A DNA stretch of 54,973 nt from Rossellomorea orangium (GTDB taxonomy: Bacteria > Bacillota > Bacilli > Bacillales > Bacillaceae_B). Below are positions 24,964 through 33,428 of this stretch, one piece after another (position 1 is the stretch's first letter; each line of letters starts with the position of its first letter). The notes below the pieces were generated by a model that saw only the letters and a list, made by a program, of their open reading frames with translations, ran no database searches and was not told the origin of the DNA. Both the position numbers and the translations under genes were made by a program. The stretch covers positions 1 through 54,973 of the forward strand of contig NZ_JAHWGH010000021.1 of NCBI RefSeq assembly GCF_019334305.1, written 5' to 3'.

Positions 24964-25177
24964 AGTATCACTTCCCTTCAAAAGAATGAACCATTGTATA
25001 CTATATTAGATAAAATACCCTTCAACCCCTCTATCAATCACAAATCTACCTGATATTAGGGAAAATTAGTGCATTCATCACTTACCTCATTCTGTAATAT
25101 ATGATTTAATAGATAGTACTATGGAACGATATAAAAGAAGAAGGTTGTGGAAAAGGAACGATCCGCTTCTTTATAAA

Positions 25178-25218
25178 GTAAAAGCCGAGAGAGTTTTTCT
25201 CCTCTTTTTTTTACTTTA
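25178..25218 (+). promoter_or_regulatory. Hairpin with T-run in the leader of the sigO-like gene
   Basis: AAAGTAAAA and TTTTACTTT flank GAGAG/CTC with an internal run of T residues, about 35 bp before the sigO-like start. It could act as a terminator/attenuator or end an upstream RNA. The remainder of 24964-25251 shows nothing I can assign. Confidence 0.4.
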
Positions 25219-25251
25219 AAATCGAACATACGTTCTATTGGTGGTGAAAAA

Positions 25252-25824
25252 ATGGACACATTAGTGAAAGAGTTTTATCGTCATTATCCTCATCTCAAAC
25301 ATAATAAAGCCGTTGAGTCCTTCATCAGTCAAGGAGAGAATCAGAAGTTAGTGGAAGAATTTTTACGTCACCCCAGTGCACATAAGGAAGAACATTTAAA
25401 CGAAGCTTTCAAAGCCCATTATTTCGATATCCGGTTTACCTCTTACGTCAGTTCATCCCTTTATTATCACAGCGTGAACTTTGACAAGCATATAAGGAAA
25501 TACAGCGAGCGCCACCCTCTTACCCTGGATGACCAGGCTGAAGAAGGCGGATCTTTCATCGACCTTGTTCCGGATCCGTCCTCGGATATTGCACCATTTA
25601 CCAATTATTCGACCTTAGGGGATTGCCTGGAGAACGAAGCACTCCTGCGTGCTTATAAAACATTGACAGACAGACAGAAGCATATCCTGGACCTAGCTTA
25701 TGTACAAGAACGATCTGATACGGAGATTGCAAGAATGCAGGGCGTATCCCAACAAGCCATCTCGAAAACCCATCGAAAAGCGTTACGCAAATTAAAATCT
25801 ATTTTAGAAAAAGGAGAATGTTAA
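25252..25824 (+). CDS. sigO: Sigma-70 family factor, SigO (YvrI)-like
   Basis: The 190-residue protein has a clear C-terminal sigma region 4 (ALLRAYKTLTDRQKHILDLA, then TEIARMQGVSQQAISKTHRK, helix-turn-helix near residues 155-175). The N-terminal part has only weak sigma region 2 features (FDIRFTSYVSSSLYYHSVNF near residue 60). This layout, with the next gene only 3 bp away encoding a region-2-like accessory protein, matches the B. subtilis two-subunit factor SigO-RsoA. In B. subtilis that pair drives oxdC, but no oxalate gene is present here. The regulon is therefore unknown. The symbol is by similarity and arrangement, not by search. Confidence 0.65.
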   Translation: MDTLVKEFYRHYPHLKHNKAVESFISQGENQKLVEEFLRHPSAHKEEHLNEAFKAHYFDIRFTSYVSSSLYYHSVNFDKHIRKYSERHPLTLDDQAEEGGSFIDLVPDPSSDIAPFTNYSTLGDCLENEALLRAYKTLTDRQKHILDLAYVQERSDTEIARMQGVSQQAISKTHRKALRKLKSILEKGEC

Positions 25825-25827
25825 CCC

Positions 25828-26055
25828 ATGGGACTTTTATACGATCTAGTAAAAGAAGCTAAGGGCAACACAGAATATGAAACGAAAATCATCAGGAAGT
25901 TCGAACCGAAAATCAGGAAATCATTGTACCTGACCCGACTCGAAAACAGGGACGATCTCGAACAGGAGTTAAAGATCAGATTGATCCGGTATGTACGGGA
26001 CTATTCATTGGACAATGTACCGGGATTATTTGATAAAAAGAAGCAGGCTGAATAA
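25828..26055 (+). CDS. rsoA: RsoA-like sigma co-factor
   Basis: The 75-residue protein has a region 2-like block: EYETKIIRKFEPKIRKSLYL (residues 17 on) and ENRDDLEQELKIRLIRYVRD. This is the helix typical of sigma region 2.1/HTH_16 proteins. It lacks any region 4, so it cannot act as a full sigma factor alone. AGGAG lies 11 bases before ATG 25828, overlapping the end of the sigO-like gene, which implies translational coupling and equal amounts of the two subunits. A phage-type or YlaC-type origin is an alternative but less likely. Confidence 0.65.
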   Translation: MGLLYDLVKEAKGNTEYETKIIRKFEPKIRKSLYLTRLENRDDLEQELKIRLIRYVRDYSLDNVPGLFDKKKQAE

Positions 26056-26127
26056 ATCCCATTTATTTCAAGTGTATAGGACAATCTTGTACTCGGGAAG
26101 CCTTAGACTAAGGAGGCGATGTATACT

Positions 26128-26220
26128 ATGAATACATTCGAAGTATTATCTCTGATGCTCAGTTTTGGGATGTTCGTGATTGCGATTCTGAAAGCCAATG
26201 ATGAAAATAAACATTCATGA
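26128..26220 (+). CDS. Putative holin-like toxin peptide
   Basis: The 30-residue peptide starts MNTFEVLSLMLSFGMFVIAI, one membrane helix followed by a charged tail KANDENKHS. This is the Hol_Tox pattern (MxxFExLxLMLxFGxF) found in Bacillus type I toxin-like genes. AGGAGG lies 11 bases before ATG 26128; an in-frame ATG at 26119 is too close. A strong terminator overlaps its end. No antitoxin RNA gene could be confirmed, and whether it is toxic is untested. Confidence 0.75.
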   Translation: MNTFEVLSLMLSFGMFVIAILKANDENKHS

Positions 26221-26247
26221 ACACGCTGAAGAGCGTGTTTTTTTTCT
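26219..26247 (+). terminator. Terminator of the holin-like peptide gene
   Basis: AACACGCT pairs with AGCGTGTT, followed by TTTTTT. The stop codon lies just inside the stem. Confidence 0.85.
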
Positions 26248-26249
26248 GC

Positions 26250-26280
26250 AAAAAAACCTCCCCAAAACGAAGGGAGGTTT
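26250..26280 (-). terminator. Terminator of the sugar dehydrogenase gene
   Basis: On the minus strand AAACCTCCC pairs with GGGAGGTTT and is followed by a T-run. Confidence 0.85.
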
Positions 26281-26288
26281 CCATCACT

Positions 26289-27380
26289 TTATTCTTTATT
26301 CATGACTGACTTCAAATCCACCTCAAACAGCTTATCATCATTCTCACGGGGAATCCCCCGTCCATCCGTATTATTGGACACAAAGTAAAGGGTGTCCCCT
26401 GCAACCAACACATCTCTTACACGCCCAAACCCTGTAAGCAGATCTGATACAATGTGAGTCTCTGTATCAAATCGCTTCACGCTTTGACCGGCAAGGGACG
26501 CGAACACGAGATCCCCGTTCCAGAAGTCTGCTCCTGACGGGGCCCATGACGGTTCCCCTGAATGGGCGAGTGGTGAAATCAGCGACTCTCCCTTTTCATC
26601 CCCAGTGATCTTTGGCCATCCATAATTGTTTCCAGCCTTGATCAGATTGATTTCATCAAATCCATTCGGACCATGTTCGGTGCCATAAAGCTCTCCATCC
26701 TGATTCCAGGCAAGGCCTTGGGGATTCCGGTGACCGTAGCTGTAAACATATGAATCTTCAATCGGATTATCGGACGGTATCTTTCCATCCAGGTCCATAC
26801 GGAGGATTTTCCCTCCCAGATAAGTGAGGTCCTGAGCTTTATCCTGTTTGGTGGCATCCCCCGTAGTAACGTAGAGCTTGTGATCGGGACCGATTTCAAG
26901 CCTGCCACCCTGGTGATACTGACCGCCCGGGATCCGGTCGATTAATATTTTTTCCTCGGACCACTGGTTTTCTGTCCGTTTCAGTACAACAACCCGGTTG
27001 TAGGGGTTACCCGCGTCATCATACGTATAATAGGCAAAAGCCAGCCGGTTGTGTTTAAAATCCGGATGGAGCACAAACCCTAATAACCCGGCTTCAGGTC
27101 TCCCCGATAGTTCCTTGGATAGATTGGTTTTTATGACGGACTTCTTCCCTTCCGTTATTTCCACGATCCCGCCGGTCCGCTGTGTAATATAGAAAGTATC
27201 ATCAACCTTCTGGATGGACCAGGGAATGGTGAGATCCTTCGCCACCACTTTGCTTTCAACACTCGGCTTTGTGACAGACTTGCTTTCTTCCTGTTGCAAT
27301 TCTCGCTGTCCGAAAGAGCACGCACTAAGCAGTAAGATCTGACTTATGAACAACATGAGCCAACTTATCTTGCTTTTCAT
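26289..27380 (-). CDS. PQQ-type glucose/sorbosone dehydrogenase family lipoprotein
   Basis: The 363-residue six-bladed beta-propeller belongs to the soluble aldose sugar dehydrogenase (YliI/GSDH) family. The signal peptide ends in lipobox LLSAC (Cys near residue 21), so it is a surface lipoprotein. Blade motifs include GLLGFVLHPDF, GGRLEIGPDHKLYVTTGD, SYGHRNPQGLAW and GTEHGPNGFDEIN, which carry the expected PQQ- and calcium-binding positions. No PQQ synthesis genes are seen, so the cofactor would have to come from outside. GGGGAG precedes ATG 27380. Confidence 0.88.
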   Translation of the reverse strand: MKSKISWLMLFISQILLLSACSFGQRELQQEESKSVTKPSVESKVVAKDLTIPWSIQKVDDTFYITQRTGGIVEITEGKKSVIKTNLSKELSGRPEAGLLGFVLHPDFKHNRLAFAYYTYDDAGNPYNRVVVLKRTENQWSEEKILIDRIPGGQYHQGGRLEIGPDHKLYVTTGDATKQDKAQDLTYLGGKILRMDLDGKIPSDNPIEDSYVYSYGHRNPQGLAWNQDGELYGTEHGPNGFDEINLIKAGNNYGWPKITGDEKGESLISPLAHSGEPSWAPSGADFWNGDLVFASLAGQSVKRFDTETHIVSDLLTGFGRVRDVLVAGDTLYFVSNNTDGRGIPRENDDKLFEVDLKSVMNKE

Positions 27381-27438
27381 ACCAACAGCTCCCCTTACTC
27401 ACTTTTTTAACCAGTATGGACAACGGATGCCACTCTCA

Positions 27439-28308
27439 TTACTTGGCCGGAAGTTTGATCGCCTCCTGTATCGCCTTGGCCACACCGTCTTCCTTGTTCG
27501 TTGCTGTGATGAACGGACAGAATTCTTTAATCTGATCCAGGGCATTTCCCATGGCAACCGGTCTTCCCACTACTTTCATCATGGACAGGTCGTTCAGATT
27601 ATCGCCCATGGCCATGCTATTCTCTGGGGACAATCCTTTGTCCTTGAGTAATTTTTCAAGAGCGACCCCTTTTTGGGCTTCTATGCTGTTCACCTCAATA
27701 TTTTCTTTCCCTGATGAGCTGACGGCGATGCCTGACAGTTCATTCAGTTTCTCGTTCGCCTCTGCCAGCTGTTTCTCGTCAAAAGAGAAAACAAGGAATT
27801 TGTAAACAAGCTGTGAATCATCTTCGAAAAGAACCCCGTAATCTTCCACAAGTTTGATATGACCTTTTTCAAATCGTTCCCGCGCCGCCTGCCTTACCTG
27901 TTCTTCCGATACAGTTGGGTTCGCTGTCGTAAAAATGTCGACGATCAGCTCGACTCCCATGTCATAATTTTCCGTATACGTCCCACGGTCTGTATAGATT
28001 TCAAAATAAATGCCGGTTTCATTCAGGACAGAAGCAATCTCTTTTGCCCGTGCTGATTCAATTCCCGCCTGGTAGATGATCTCTCCCTGCTTATTTCGCA
28101 CCTCGGCCCCATTGGCACAGACGATTTCACATGAGATTCCGGCTTCCTTGATGACGTAACGTGCTTCTTCATACGATCTGCCTGTAGCAACAACGACTTC
28201 AATCCCCTGCTGCTGTGCATCGAGGATCGCCTGTTTATTCGCTTCACTGATTTCCTGATGTTCATTCAATAGTGTTCCGTCCATATCTGTCGCAATCAAT
28301 GTAATCAT
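27439..28308 (-). CDS. Cof-type HAD phosphatase
   Basis: This is a 289-residue HAD-superfamily hydrolase with a C2B cap. It has motif I DMDGTLLNE (nucleophile Asp near residue 8), motif II VATGRSYEEA near 41, the cap insert in residues 85-190, Lys before SSSGKENIEV, and motif IV MGDNLNDLSMM near 235. It probably acts on a sugar phosphate or flavin/PLP phosphate; the substrate cannot be read from sequence. AAGGTG precedes ATG 28308. It lies upstream of the sugar dehydrogenase gene on the same strand. Confidence 0.9.
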   Translation of the reverse strand: MITLIATDMDGTLLNEHQEISEANKQAILDAQQQGIEVVVATGRSYEEARYVIKEAGISCEIVCANGAEVRNKQGEIIYQAGIESARAKEIASVLNETGIYFEIYTDRGTYTENYDMGVELIVDIFTTANPTVSEEQVRQAARERFEKGHIKLVEDYGVLFEDDSQLVYKFLVFSFDEKQLAEANEKLNELSGIAVSSSGKENIEVNSIEAQKGVALEKLLKDKGLSPENSMAMGDNLNDLSMMKVVGRPVAMGNALDQIKEFCPFITATNKEDGVAKAIQEAIKLPAK

Positions 28309-28467
28309 TTATAAACACCTTCCTGTTGTTGAATAATCTTAATTTAGCCATTGTATCATGAATTATTTATCGTTTTGTACTGAACACCCTCGTGAGATGA
28401 ATACCTTTCGAGATTTAGGGTATGAGAATAATGAGAACGTTCGTCTATTCTTTCGGGAGGTTATTTC

Positions 28468-29985
28468 ATGGGTAATCGTACATATTTGAACAAAGTGTTT
28501 TGGATTTCAGCAATTATTGTGTCCATTTTAGTTATATTTGGGGCTTCGTTTCCGAAACTTTTTGCCAAAGGGGCGAATGCGGCCTTTGGTTTCACTACCT
28601 ATTCGTTCGGGTGGTTTTATCTCGCAGCGGTGTTCTTCTTCGTGCTGTTCCTTCTGTTTCTGATGGGGAGCAAGTATGGGAAAGTACGTCTCGGAAAGGA
28701 CGATGAACGCCCACAGTACCCTTTCTTCACCTGGATCGGGATGTTATTCTCTGCAGGATTTGGAATCGGACTGGTATTCTGGGGAATCGCAGAGCCGATG
28801 AGTCATTTCTTTGAAACACCGATTCCTGGTGTGGAAGCTCAGACGGAGGAAGCCGCGCGCCTTGCTATGGGCTATGCCTTCTTCCACTGGGGAGTCAGTC
28901 AATGGTCTGTCTTTACAATTGTCGGATTGATCATCGCCTATTTTCAATTCAGGAAGGGGGAGAATGGGCTCGTTTCCACTTCCCTTTCTCCCATGATCGG
29001 GCGTCGTAAAGGTTCTTCAGGCATTAAAGATACCATTGATATCCTCGCTGTCATTGCCACTGTCATGGGTGTAGCGACGTCTCTTGGACTTGGGATCCTT
29101 CAGATCAACGGGGGGCTTAGCTCTGTATTTGGTCTCGGGAGTGGGACGGTGACTCAGCTCGTCATCGTGCTCATTCTGCTCGTCCTTTATTTAGCATCCT
29201 CGACAACCGGACTTGATAAAGGGATCAAATGGCTGAGCAACCTCAACTTGTCCCTTGCCCTGATTCTGATGCTGTTTGTCTTCATCGTCGGTCCGACAGT
29301 GTTTATCTTAAATACCTTCACGCTTGGAATCGGTGATTATATCTCCAATTTCATCCGTTACAGTTTGCGTCTGACCCCTTATCAGGGCGGGACATGGGTA
29401 CAGGATTGGACGATCTTCTATTGGGCCTGGGCCATCGCCTGGTCTCCCTTTGTCGGTGCCTTTATTGCCCGTGTCTCACGGGGGAGGACCATCCGGGAAT
29501 TCATTGTCGGTGTATTGGTCGTTCCACCTCTGATCGCCCTTATGTGGATCGCCGTATTTGGAGGAACCGCCCTTCATTTGGACTTATTTAACGGAACATC
29601 CATTGCCGAAGGGGTCAATAAAGATGTCACGAGTGCTTTATTTTCAACGTATGGGGAGCTTCCTTTTACAATGGTCTTGTCCGTATTATCCATTTTGTTG
29701 ATTTTCACCTTTCTCATTACATCGGCTGATTCAGCGACGTATATATTAAGCAGCATGACAACAGAAGGTAGCTTGAATCCGCCGATGATCGTAAAGATCG
29801 TTTGGGGAGTACTGATCGCCGCCATAGCCGCCGTCCTCCTGGTGTCCAGTGGACTGGAAGGATTACAGACCGCTTCCCTCGTCTCGGCGTTGCCATTTAC
29901 GGTCATTCTGATCCTGATGTGTGTGACCTTATTCCGCCTACTACGGAAAGAAAGGAAGGGTAAACCCCGTCCCTCAAAAAAATAA
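28468..29985 (+). CDS. opuD: BCCT family transporter, OpuD-like
   Basis: The 505-residue protein has twelve membrane segments and is a betaine/carnitine/choline (BCCT) symporter, most like glycine betaine transporter OpuD. The family blocks are MLFSAGFGIGLVFWGIAEPM near residue 92 and the betaine-binding tryptophan region WAWAIAWSPFVGAFIARVSRG near 310. It takes up osmoprotectant with sodium. GGGAGG lies 7 bases before ATG 28468. The choice of betaine rather than choline is an inference. Confidence 0.87.
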   Translation: MGNRTYLNKVFWISAIIVSILVIFGASFPKLFAKGANAAFGFTTYSFGWFYLAAVFFFVLFLLFLMGSKYGKVRLGKDDERPQYPFFTWIGMLFSAGFGIGLVFWGIAEPMSHFFETPIPGVEAQTEEAARLAMGYAFFHWGVSQWSVFTIVGLIIAYFQFRKGENGLVSTSLSPMIGRRKGSSGIKDTIDILAVIATVMGVATSLGLGILQINGGLSSVFGLGSGTVTQLVIVLILLVLYLASSTTGLDKGIKWLSNLNLSLALILMLFVFIVGPTVFILNTFTLGIGDYISNFIRYSLRLTPYQGGTWVQDWTIFYWAWAIAWSPFVGAFIARVSRGRTIREFIVGVLVVPPLIALMWIAVFGGTALHLDLFNGTSIAEGVNKDVTSALFSTYGELPFTMVLSVLSILLIFTFLITSADSATYILSSMTTEGSLNPPMIVKIVWGVLIAAIAAVLLVSSGLEGLQTASLVSALPFTVILILMCVTLFRLLRKERKGKPRPSKK

Positions 29986-29990
29986 TGTAT

Positions 29991-30028
29991 TGCGCCTGAA
30001 CTCTTATGAAGAGAGTCAGGCGCTTTTT
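29991..30028 (+). terminator. Terminator of the opuD-like gene
   Basis: GCGCCTGA pairs with TCAGGCGC around an ACTCTT/AAGAG inner stem, and is followed by TTTTT. Confidence 0.85.
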
Positions 30029-30111
30029 CCATTTTTCAGAAATTGAAAGGGTTTTCACACATCGCTATAGAACAATAGGATAAGGTGTACATTTTTAGAA
30101 GGGGGATTATG

Positions 30112-31425
30112 ATGAAAGGACTTATTTCTTTATCAAACAAAATCATGCAACGCTATTTGCCCGATCCGTTTTTATTTGTGGTCATATTGACGTTGGTCGT
30201 TTTCGGGCTTGGCCTTATTTTTACCGATAGTTCGAGTCTTGAGATGGTTCAATACTGGGGGGATGGTTTCTGGAGCCTGCTTGCCTTCTCCATGCAGATG
30301 GTGCTTGTCCTTGTGACAGGATATGTGCTTGCAAGCAGTCCGTTGTTTAAACGGTTCCTCGGTTTTCTTGCGTCATTTGCGAAGTCCCCGGGTTCCGCTA
30401 TCGTGATCGTGACCGTCGTTTCCATGATTGCAAGCTGGATTAATTGGGGATTCGGACTTGTCATCGGGGCACTTTTTGCGAAAGAACTCGCAAAGCGTGT
30501 GAAGGGCGTCGATTACCGCTTGCTGATTGCAAGTGCCTATTCGGGATTTGTCGTCTGGCATGCAGGATTTTCCGGATCGATCCCGCTCTCGATTGCAACT
30601 GAGGGGCATCCGTTTCAAGATTTGATCGGGGTCATCTCTACGAATGAAACGATCTTTGCTACATCCACTCTCATCATTGTGGCCGCACTATTTATCATTT
30701 TGCCAATCGCCAACAGGATGCTCATGCCATCTAAGGAAGAGACGATCACGGTGGATCCCGAGGTTTTCAACGAGACGGCTGTTGCACTTGAAAAAGAAGG
30801 GATGACACCTGCAGATCGTCTGGAGAACAGCATGGTATTATCGATTGTTGTAGCGGTACTTGGCATTTCGTTTTTATTTTCATACTTTGTCAAAAATGGT
30901 TTCGCCCTTAATTTAGATATCGTGAACTTTTTATTCTTATTTCTCGGCATCCTGTTTCACGGGACTCCGAAACGCTTTCTTGCTTCGGTACAAGAGGCGA
31001 TTAAAGGGGCAAGCGGGATCGTCATTCAATTCCCTTTCTACGCCGGGATCATGGGGATGATGACGGCGTCGGGACTTGCTGTCGTCATGAGTGAAGCCTT
31101 CGTGTCGATTTCAAATGATGTGACATTTTATTTCTTTGCCTTCCTGAGCGCGGGAATCGTCAACTTCTTTGTTCCGTCAGGCGGTGGACAGTGGGCCGTT
31201 CAGGCCCCGATCATGCTCGATGCCGCCCAGACCCTTGATGCTTCTGTGGCCAAGACCGCCATGGCCGTCGCCTGGGGGGATGCCTGGACCAACTTGATCC
31301 AGCCGTTCTGGGCGTTGCCGGCATTAGCCATTGCAGGATTGAAGGCAAAGGATATCATGGGGTACTGCGTCATGATCCTTGTCATCAGCGGGGTCGTCAT
31401 TTCGCTTGGATTACTGCTCTTATAA
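30112..31425 (+). CDS. Short-chain fatty acid transporter (AtoE family)
   Basis: The 437-residue integral membrane protein of the AtoE/TIGR00366 family has about 10-12 hydrophobic segments. Typical blocks are MIASWINWGFGLVIGALFAKE near residue 110, FVPSGGGQWAVQAPIMLDAA near 355 and WGDAWTNLIQPFWALP near 385. It probably takes up acetoacetate, butyrate or similar acids. The frame opens at 30085, but AAGGGGGG lies 6 bases before ATG 30112. It is a single gene between the opuD terminator and the convergent sda-like gene. Confidence 0.88.
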   Translation: MKGLISLSNKIMQRYLPDPFLFVVILTLVVFGLGLIFTDSSSLEMVQYWGDGFWSLLAFSMQMVLVLVTGYVLASSPLFKRFLGFLASFAKSPGSAIVIVTVVSMIASWINWGFGLVIGALFAKELAKRVKGVDYRLLIASAYSGFVVWHAGFSGSIPLSIATEGHPFQDLIGVISTNETIFATSTLIIVAALFIILPIANRMLMPSKEETITVDPEVFNETAVALEKEGMTPADRLENSMVLSIVVAVLGISFLFSYFVKNGFALNLDIVNFLFLFLGILFHGTPKRFLASVQEAIKGASGIVIQFPFYAGIMGMMTASGLAVVMSEAFVSISNDVTFYFFAFLSAGIVNFFVPSGGGQWAVQAPIMLDAAQTLDASVAKTAMAVAWGDAWTNLIQPFWALPALAIAGLKAKDIMGYCVMILVISGVVISLGLLLL

Positions 31426-31452
31426 AGGACCATGGAATGACTTAATTACAAT

Positions 31453-31478
31453 AAAAAGGCTGGTCTTCAAGGAAGGCC
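31453..31478 (+). terminator. Hairpin after the AtoE-family gene
   Basis: GGCTGGTCTT pairs with AAGGCCAGCC. The T-run is weak (ATTATG). Confidence 0.5.
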
Positions 31479-31524
31479 AGCCATTATGTATGGATTGTTC
31501 ATTATTTATATATTCACTTATCTG

Positions 31525-31656
31525 TTACCGGACATTTTCCCTTCTTTCCATTTCTCCTTCTAACATCTCAATAAATTCTTCTTCCAATCCTTCTTCCTGT
31601 GCCAGCTGATAGACATTGACCAATTGCTCTTCTGTAAGCTTTGTTAAAGATGTCAT
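31525..31656 (-). CDS. sda: Sda-like sporulation histidine kinase inhibitor
   Basis: The 43-residue protein reads LTEEQLVNVYQLAQEEGLEE then FIEMLEGEMERR. The spacing of YxxAxExxLxxxFIExxExExxRR agrees with Sda, the two-helix hairpin that binds sporulation kinase KinA and blocks autophosphorylation when replication is impaired. AGGAG lies 9 bases before ATG 31656. It is monocistronic and convergent with the AtoE gene. No DnaA boxes are obvious upstream. The assignment is by eye from a short sequence; another Sda paralogue may exist elsewhere. Confidence 0.75.
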   Translation of the reverse strand: MTSLTKLTEEQLVNVYQLAQEEGLEEEFIEMLEGEMERRENVR

Positions 31657-31786
31657 CGATTACAACTCCTGATTAACCAAGATATGAATTCTAAATACCC
31701 TCTTAAATAGAAGATAAACCTAATTTTCAAAATAAATAATCTTTTTATTTTCAGTAGCTAAACTACCCGGCAGACCTATGTTATTA

Positions 31787-31814
31787 TTGAAATTTTTTAA
31801 AATTTTAGTAAAAT
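31787..31814 (+). promoter_or_regulatory. Candidate sigma-A promoter of the YjiH-type gene
   Basis: TTGAAA (31787) and TAAAAT (31809) are separated by 16 bp in AT-rich DNA. The distance to the start is about 200 bp, so a long leader is implied. Confidence 0.45.
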
Positions 31815-31828
31815 AGAAAAGGTACGAA

Positions 31829-31842
31829 AGATAGCGCTTTCT
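31829..31842. promoter_or_regulatory. cre-like CcpA site
   Basis: AGATAGCGCTTTCT matches the core NANCGNTNW of the cre consensus, with mismatches only at the two outer bases. It lies directly downstream of the candidate promoter, a repressing position. Confidence 0.45.
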
Positions 31843-32020
31843 TTTCTGTATACACTTTTCACTAAAAAATAATACGTCATTTTAGGTTTCACTTTTACTG
31901 CCGGCGGGAAAATCATCTGAGGAATACAGCATATCCGAATTTATGATGGACAAATTTATATGTATGCATTAGAATGAATAATGTTTCATTTTTCGTTACA
32001 ACTACTTCTGAGGTGAATTT

Positions 32021-33382
32021 ATGAATCAGCAGCATCGATATACACTATCAAGTCATTTACGATTTATCATCCCTTCCCTATTGGGAGTTTTTCTATTTAT
32101 GATACCGATTCCGGGGAAAGACGGAATCACGATCCCCATCGCAGTCTTATCAGGACTTCTTCAAGACTGGATCGGCAGCTATGTACCGGCCATTATGACG
32201 GGCTTGATCATCCTGACGGTCATGGGAACGTTCATCACTAAACTCGCACATCCGGCGTTCATTGAAAAATCTCCGTTTTTCTCGAGTTTATTTGACGTTC
32301 GACCTGTATGGGCCATCGTAAGGGTGGTCGGCGCCATCTTTGCCGTTATGACTCTATTTAAATTAGGGCCTGAGTGGGTCTGGTCGGATGCAACGGGTGG
32401 ACTTCTACTGAACCCGGACGGACTTCTTACCATTCTTTTCTCTGTGTTTTTATTTGCCGGGCTTTTCCTTCCATTATTACTCAATTTTGGTTTATTGGAA
32501 TTATGCGGAGCGCTCTTAACGAAGATCATGCGTCCTGTGTTCGGCCTGCCTGGTCGCTCATCCATTGACTGCCTGGCGTCGTGGCTCGGGGACGGTACGA
32601 TCGGAGTCCTACTGACAAGCAAGCAGTATGAAGATGGGTATTATACGAAGAAGGAAGCAGCGGTCATCGGGACAACCTTCTCTGTTGTCTCCATCACCTT
32701 CTGTCTCGTTGTCATTTCACAGGTGAATCTGGGTGAATATTTCATTCCCTTCTATCTAACGGTAGCTGCGTCTGGACTCCTTGCAGCGATCATTCTGCCA
32801 CGGATCCCGCCCTTATCCCGTAAGCCTGACACTTACTTCAACGGTCAGGAAGGGAAGGATACGATGGAAGTGATTCCTGAAGGATACAGCCGTGTTGGAT
32901 ACGGTTATGAACAGGCACTTGTCCAGGCGAAGAACAACAACAGTGCGTCCAAGTTCTTTACGGATGGAATGAAAAACGTGCTGGATATGTGGATGGGCGT
33001 AGCTCCAATCGTTATGGCGATTGGTACAACGGCCCTGATTGTGGCGGAGAATACGAAATTCTTCGAATACATCGGTATGCCCCTCATTCCGATCCTGGAA
33101 CTTCTTCAAATCCCTGAAGCGACGGAAGCATCACGTTCCATCCTTGTCGGATTTGCCGATATGTTCCTTCCAGCCATCTTTGGTTCAGGTATCGAGAGTG
33201 AGCTGACTCGCTTTGTCATCGCTTGCTTATCTGTAACACAGTTAATCTACATGTCCGAGGTTGGTGGACTGCTATTAGGTTCCAAGATCCCGGTCGATTT
33301 CAAGGATCTTGTCATCATCTTCCTGCAGCGTACATTCCTTACGTTACTTGTGATTGTGGCCATTGCTCATATGCTCTTTTAG
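32021..33382 (+). CDS. YjiH family membrane protein (nucleoside-recognition/GATE domain)
   Basis: The 453-residue polytopic membrane protein has about 10 hydrophobic segments and belongs to the YjiH family. The gate-domain block LCGALLTKIMRPVFGLPGRS (near residue 163) and SWLGDGTIGVLLTSKQYEDG are characteristic. Two charged cytoplasmic loops lie near residues 205-215 and 265-315. Homologues are predicted transporters with unknown substrates. TGAGGTG precedes ATG 32021. A cre-like site in its long leader hints at carbon control. It is convergent with the P450 gene. Confidence 0.82.
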   Translation: MNQQHRYTLSSHLRFIIPSLLGVFLFMIPIPGKDGITIPIAVLSGLLQDWIGSYVPAIMTGLIILTVMGTFITKLAHPAFIEKSPFFSSLFDVRPVWAIVRVVGAIFAVMTLFKLGPEWVWSDATGGLLLNPDGLLTILFSVFLFAGLFLPLLLNFGLLELCGALLTKIMRPVFGLPGRSSIDCLASWLGDGTIGVLLTSKQYEDGYYTKKEAAVIGTTFSVVSITFCLVVISQVNLGEYFIPFYLTVAASGLLAAIILPRIPPLSRKPDTYFNGQEGKDTMEVIPEGYSRVGYGYEQALVQAKNNNSASKFFTDGMKNVLDMWMGVAPIVMAIGTTALIVAENTKFFEYIGMPLIPILELLQIPEATEASRSILVGFADMFLPAIFGSGIESELTRFVIACLSVTQLIYMSEVGGLLLGSKIPVDFKDLVIIFLQRTFLTLLVIVAIAHMLF

Positions 33383-33390
33383 TTAATCAG

Positions 33391-33428
33391 AAACCCAGGT
33401 TCGCATTTGAACCTGGGTTTCTTGTTTT
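33391..33428. terminator. Bidirectional terminator between YjiH-type and P450 genes
   Basis: AAACCCAGGTTC pairs with GAACCTGGGTTT, followed by CTTGTTTT. It lies between two convergent stop codons. Confidence 0.9.

Noticed and set aside
25121..25219. 32-codon frame (MERYKRRRLW...) in the sigO-like leader
   Set aside because: There is no Shine-Dalgarno before the ATG, and its last third is the T-rich hairpin.
28410..28425. GGGTAT as a sigma-B -10 before the opuD-like gene
   Set aside because: No GTTTAA-like -35 exists at 12-14 bp upstream.
29964..29975. Further copy of the CCGTCCCTC word in opuD
   Set aside because: Only nine or so bases match and they encode the last residues of the protein, so chance cannot be excluded.
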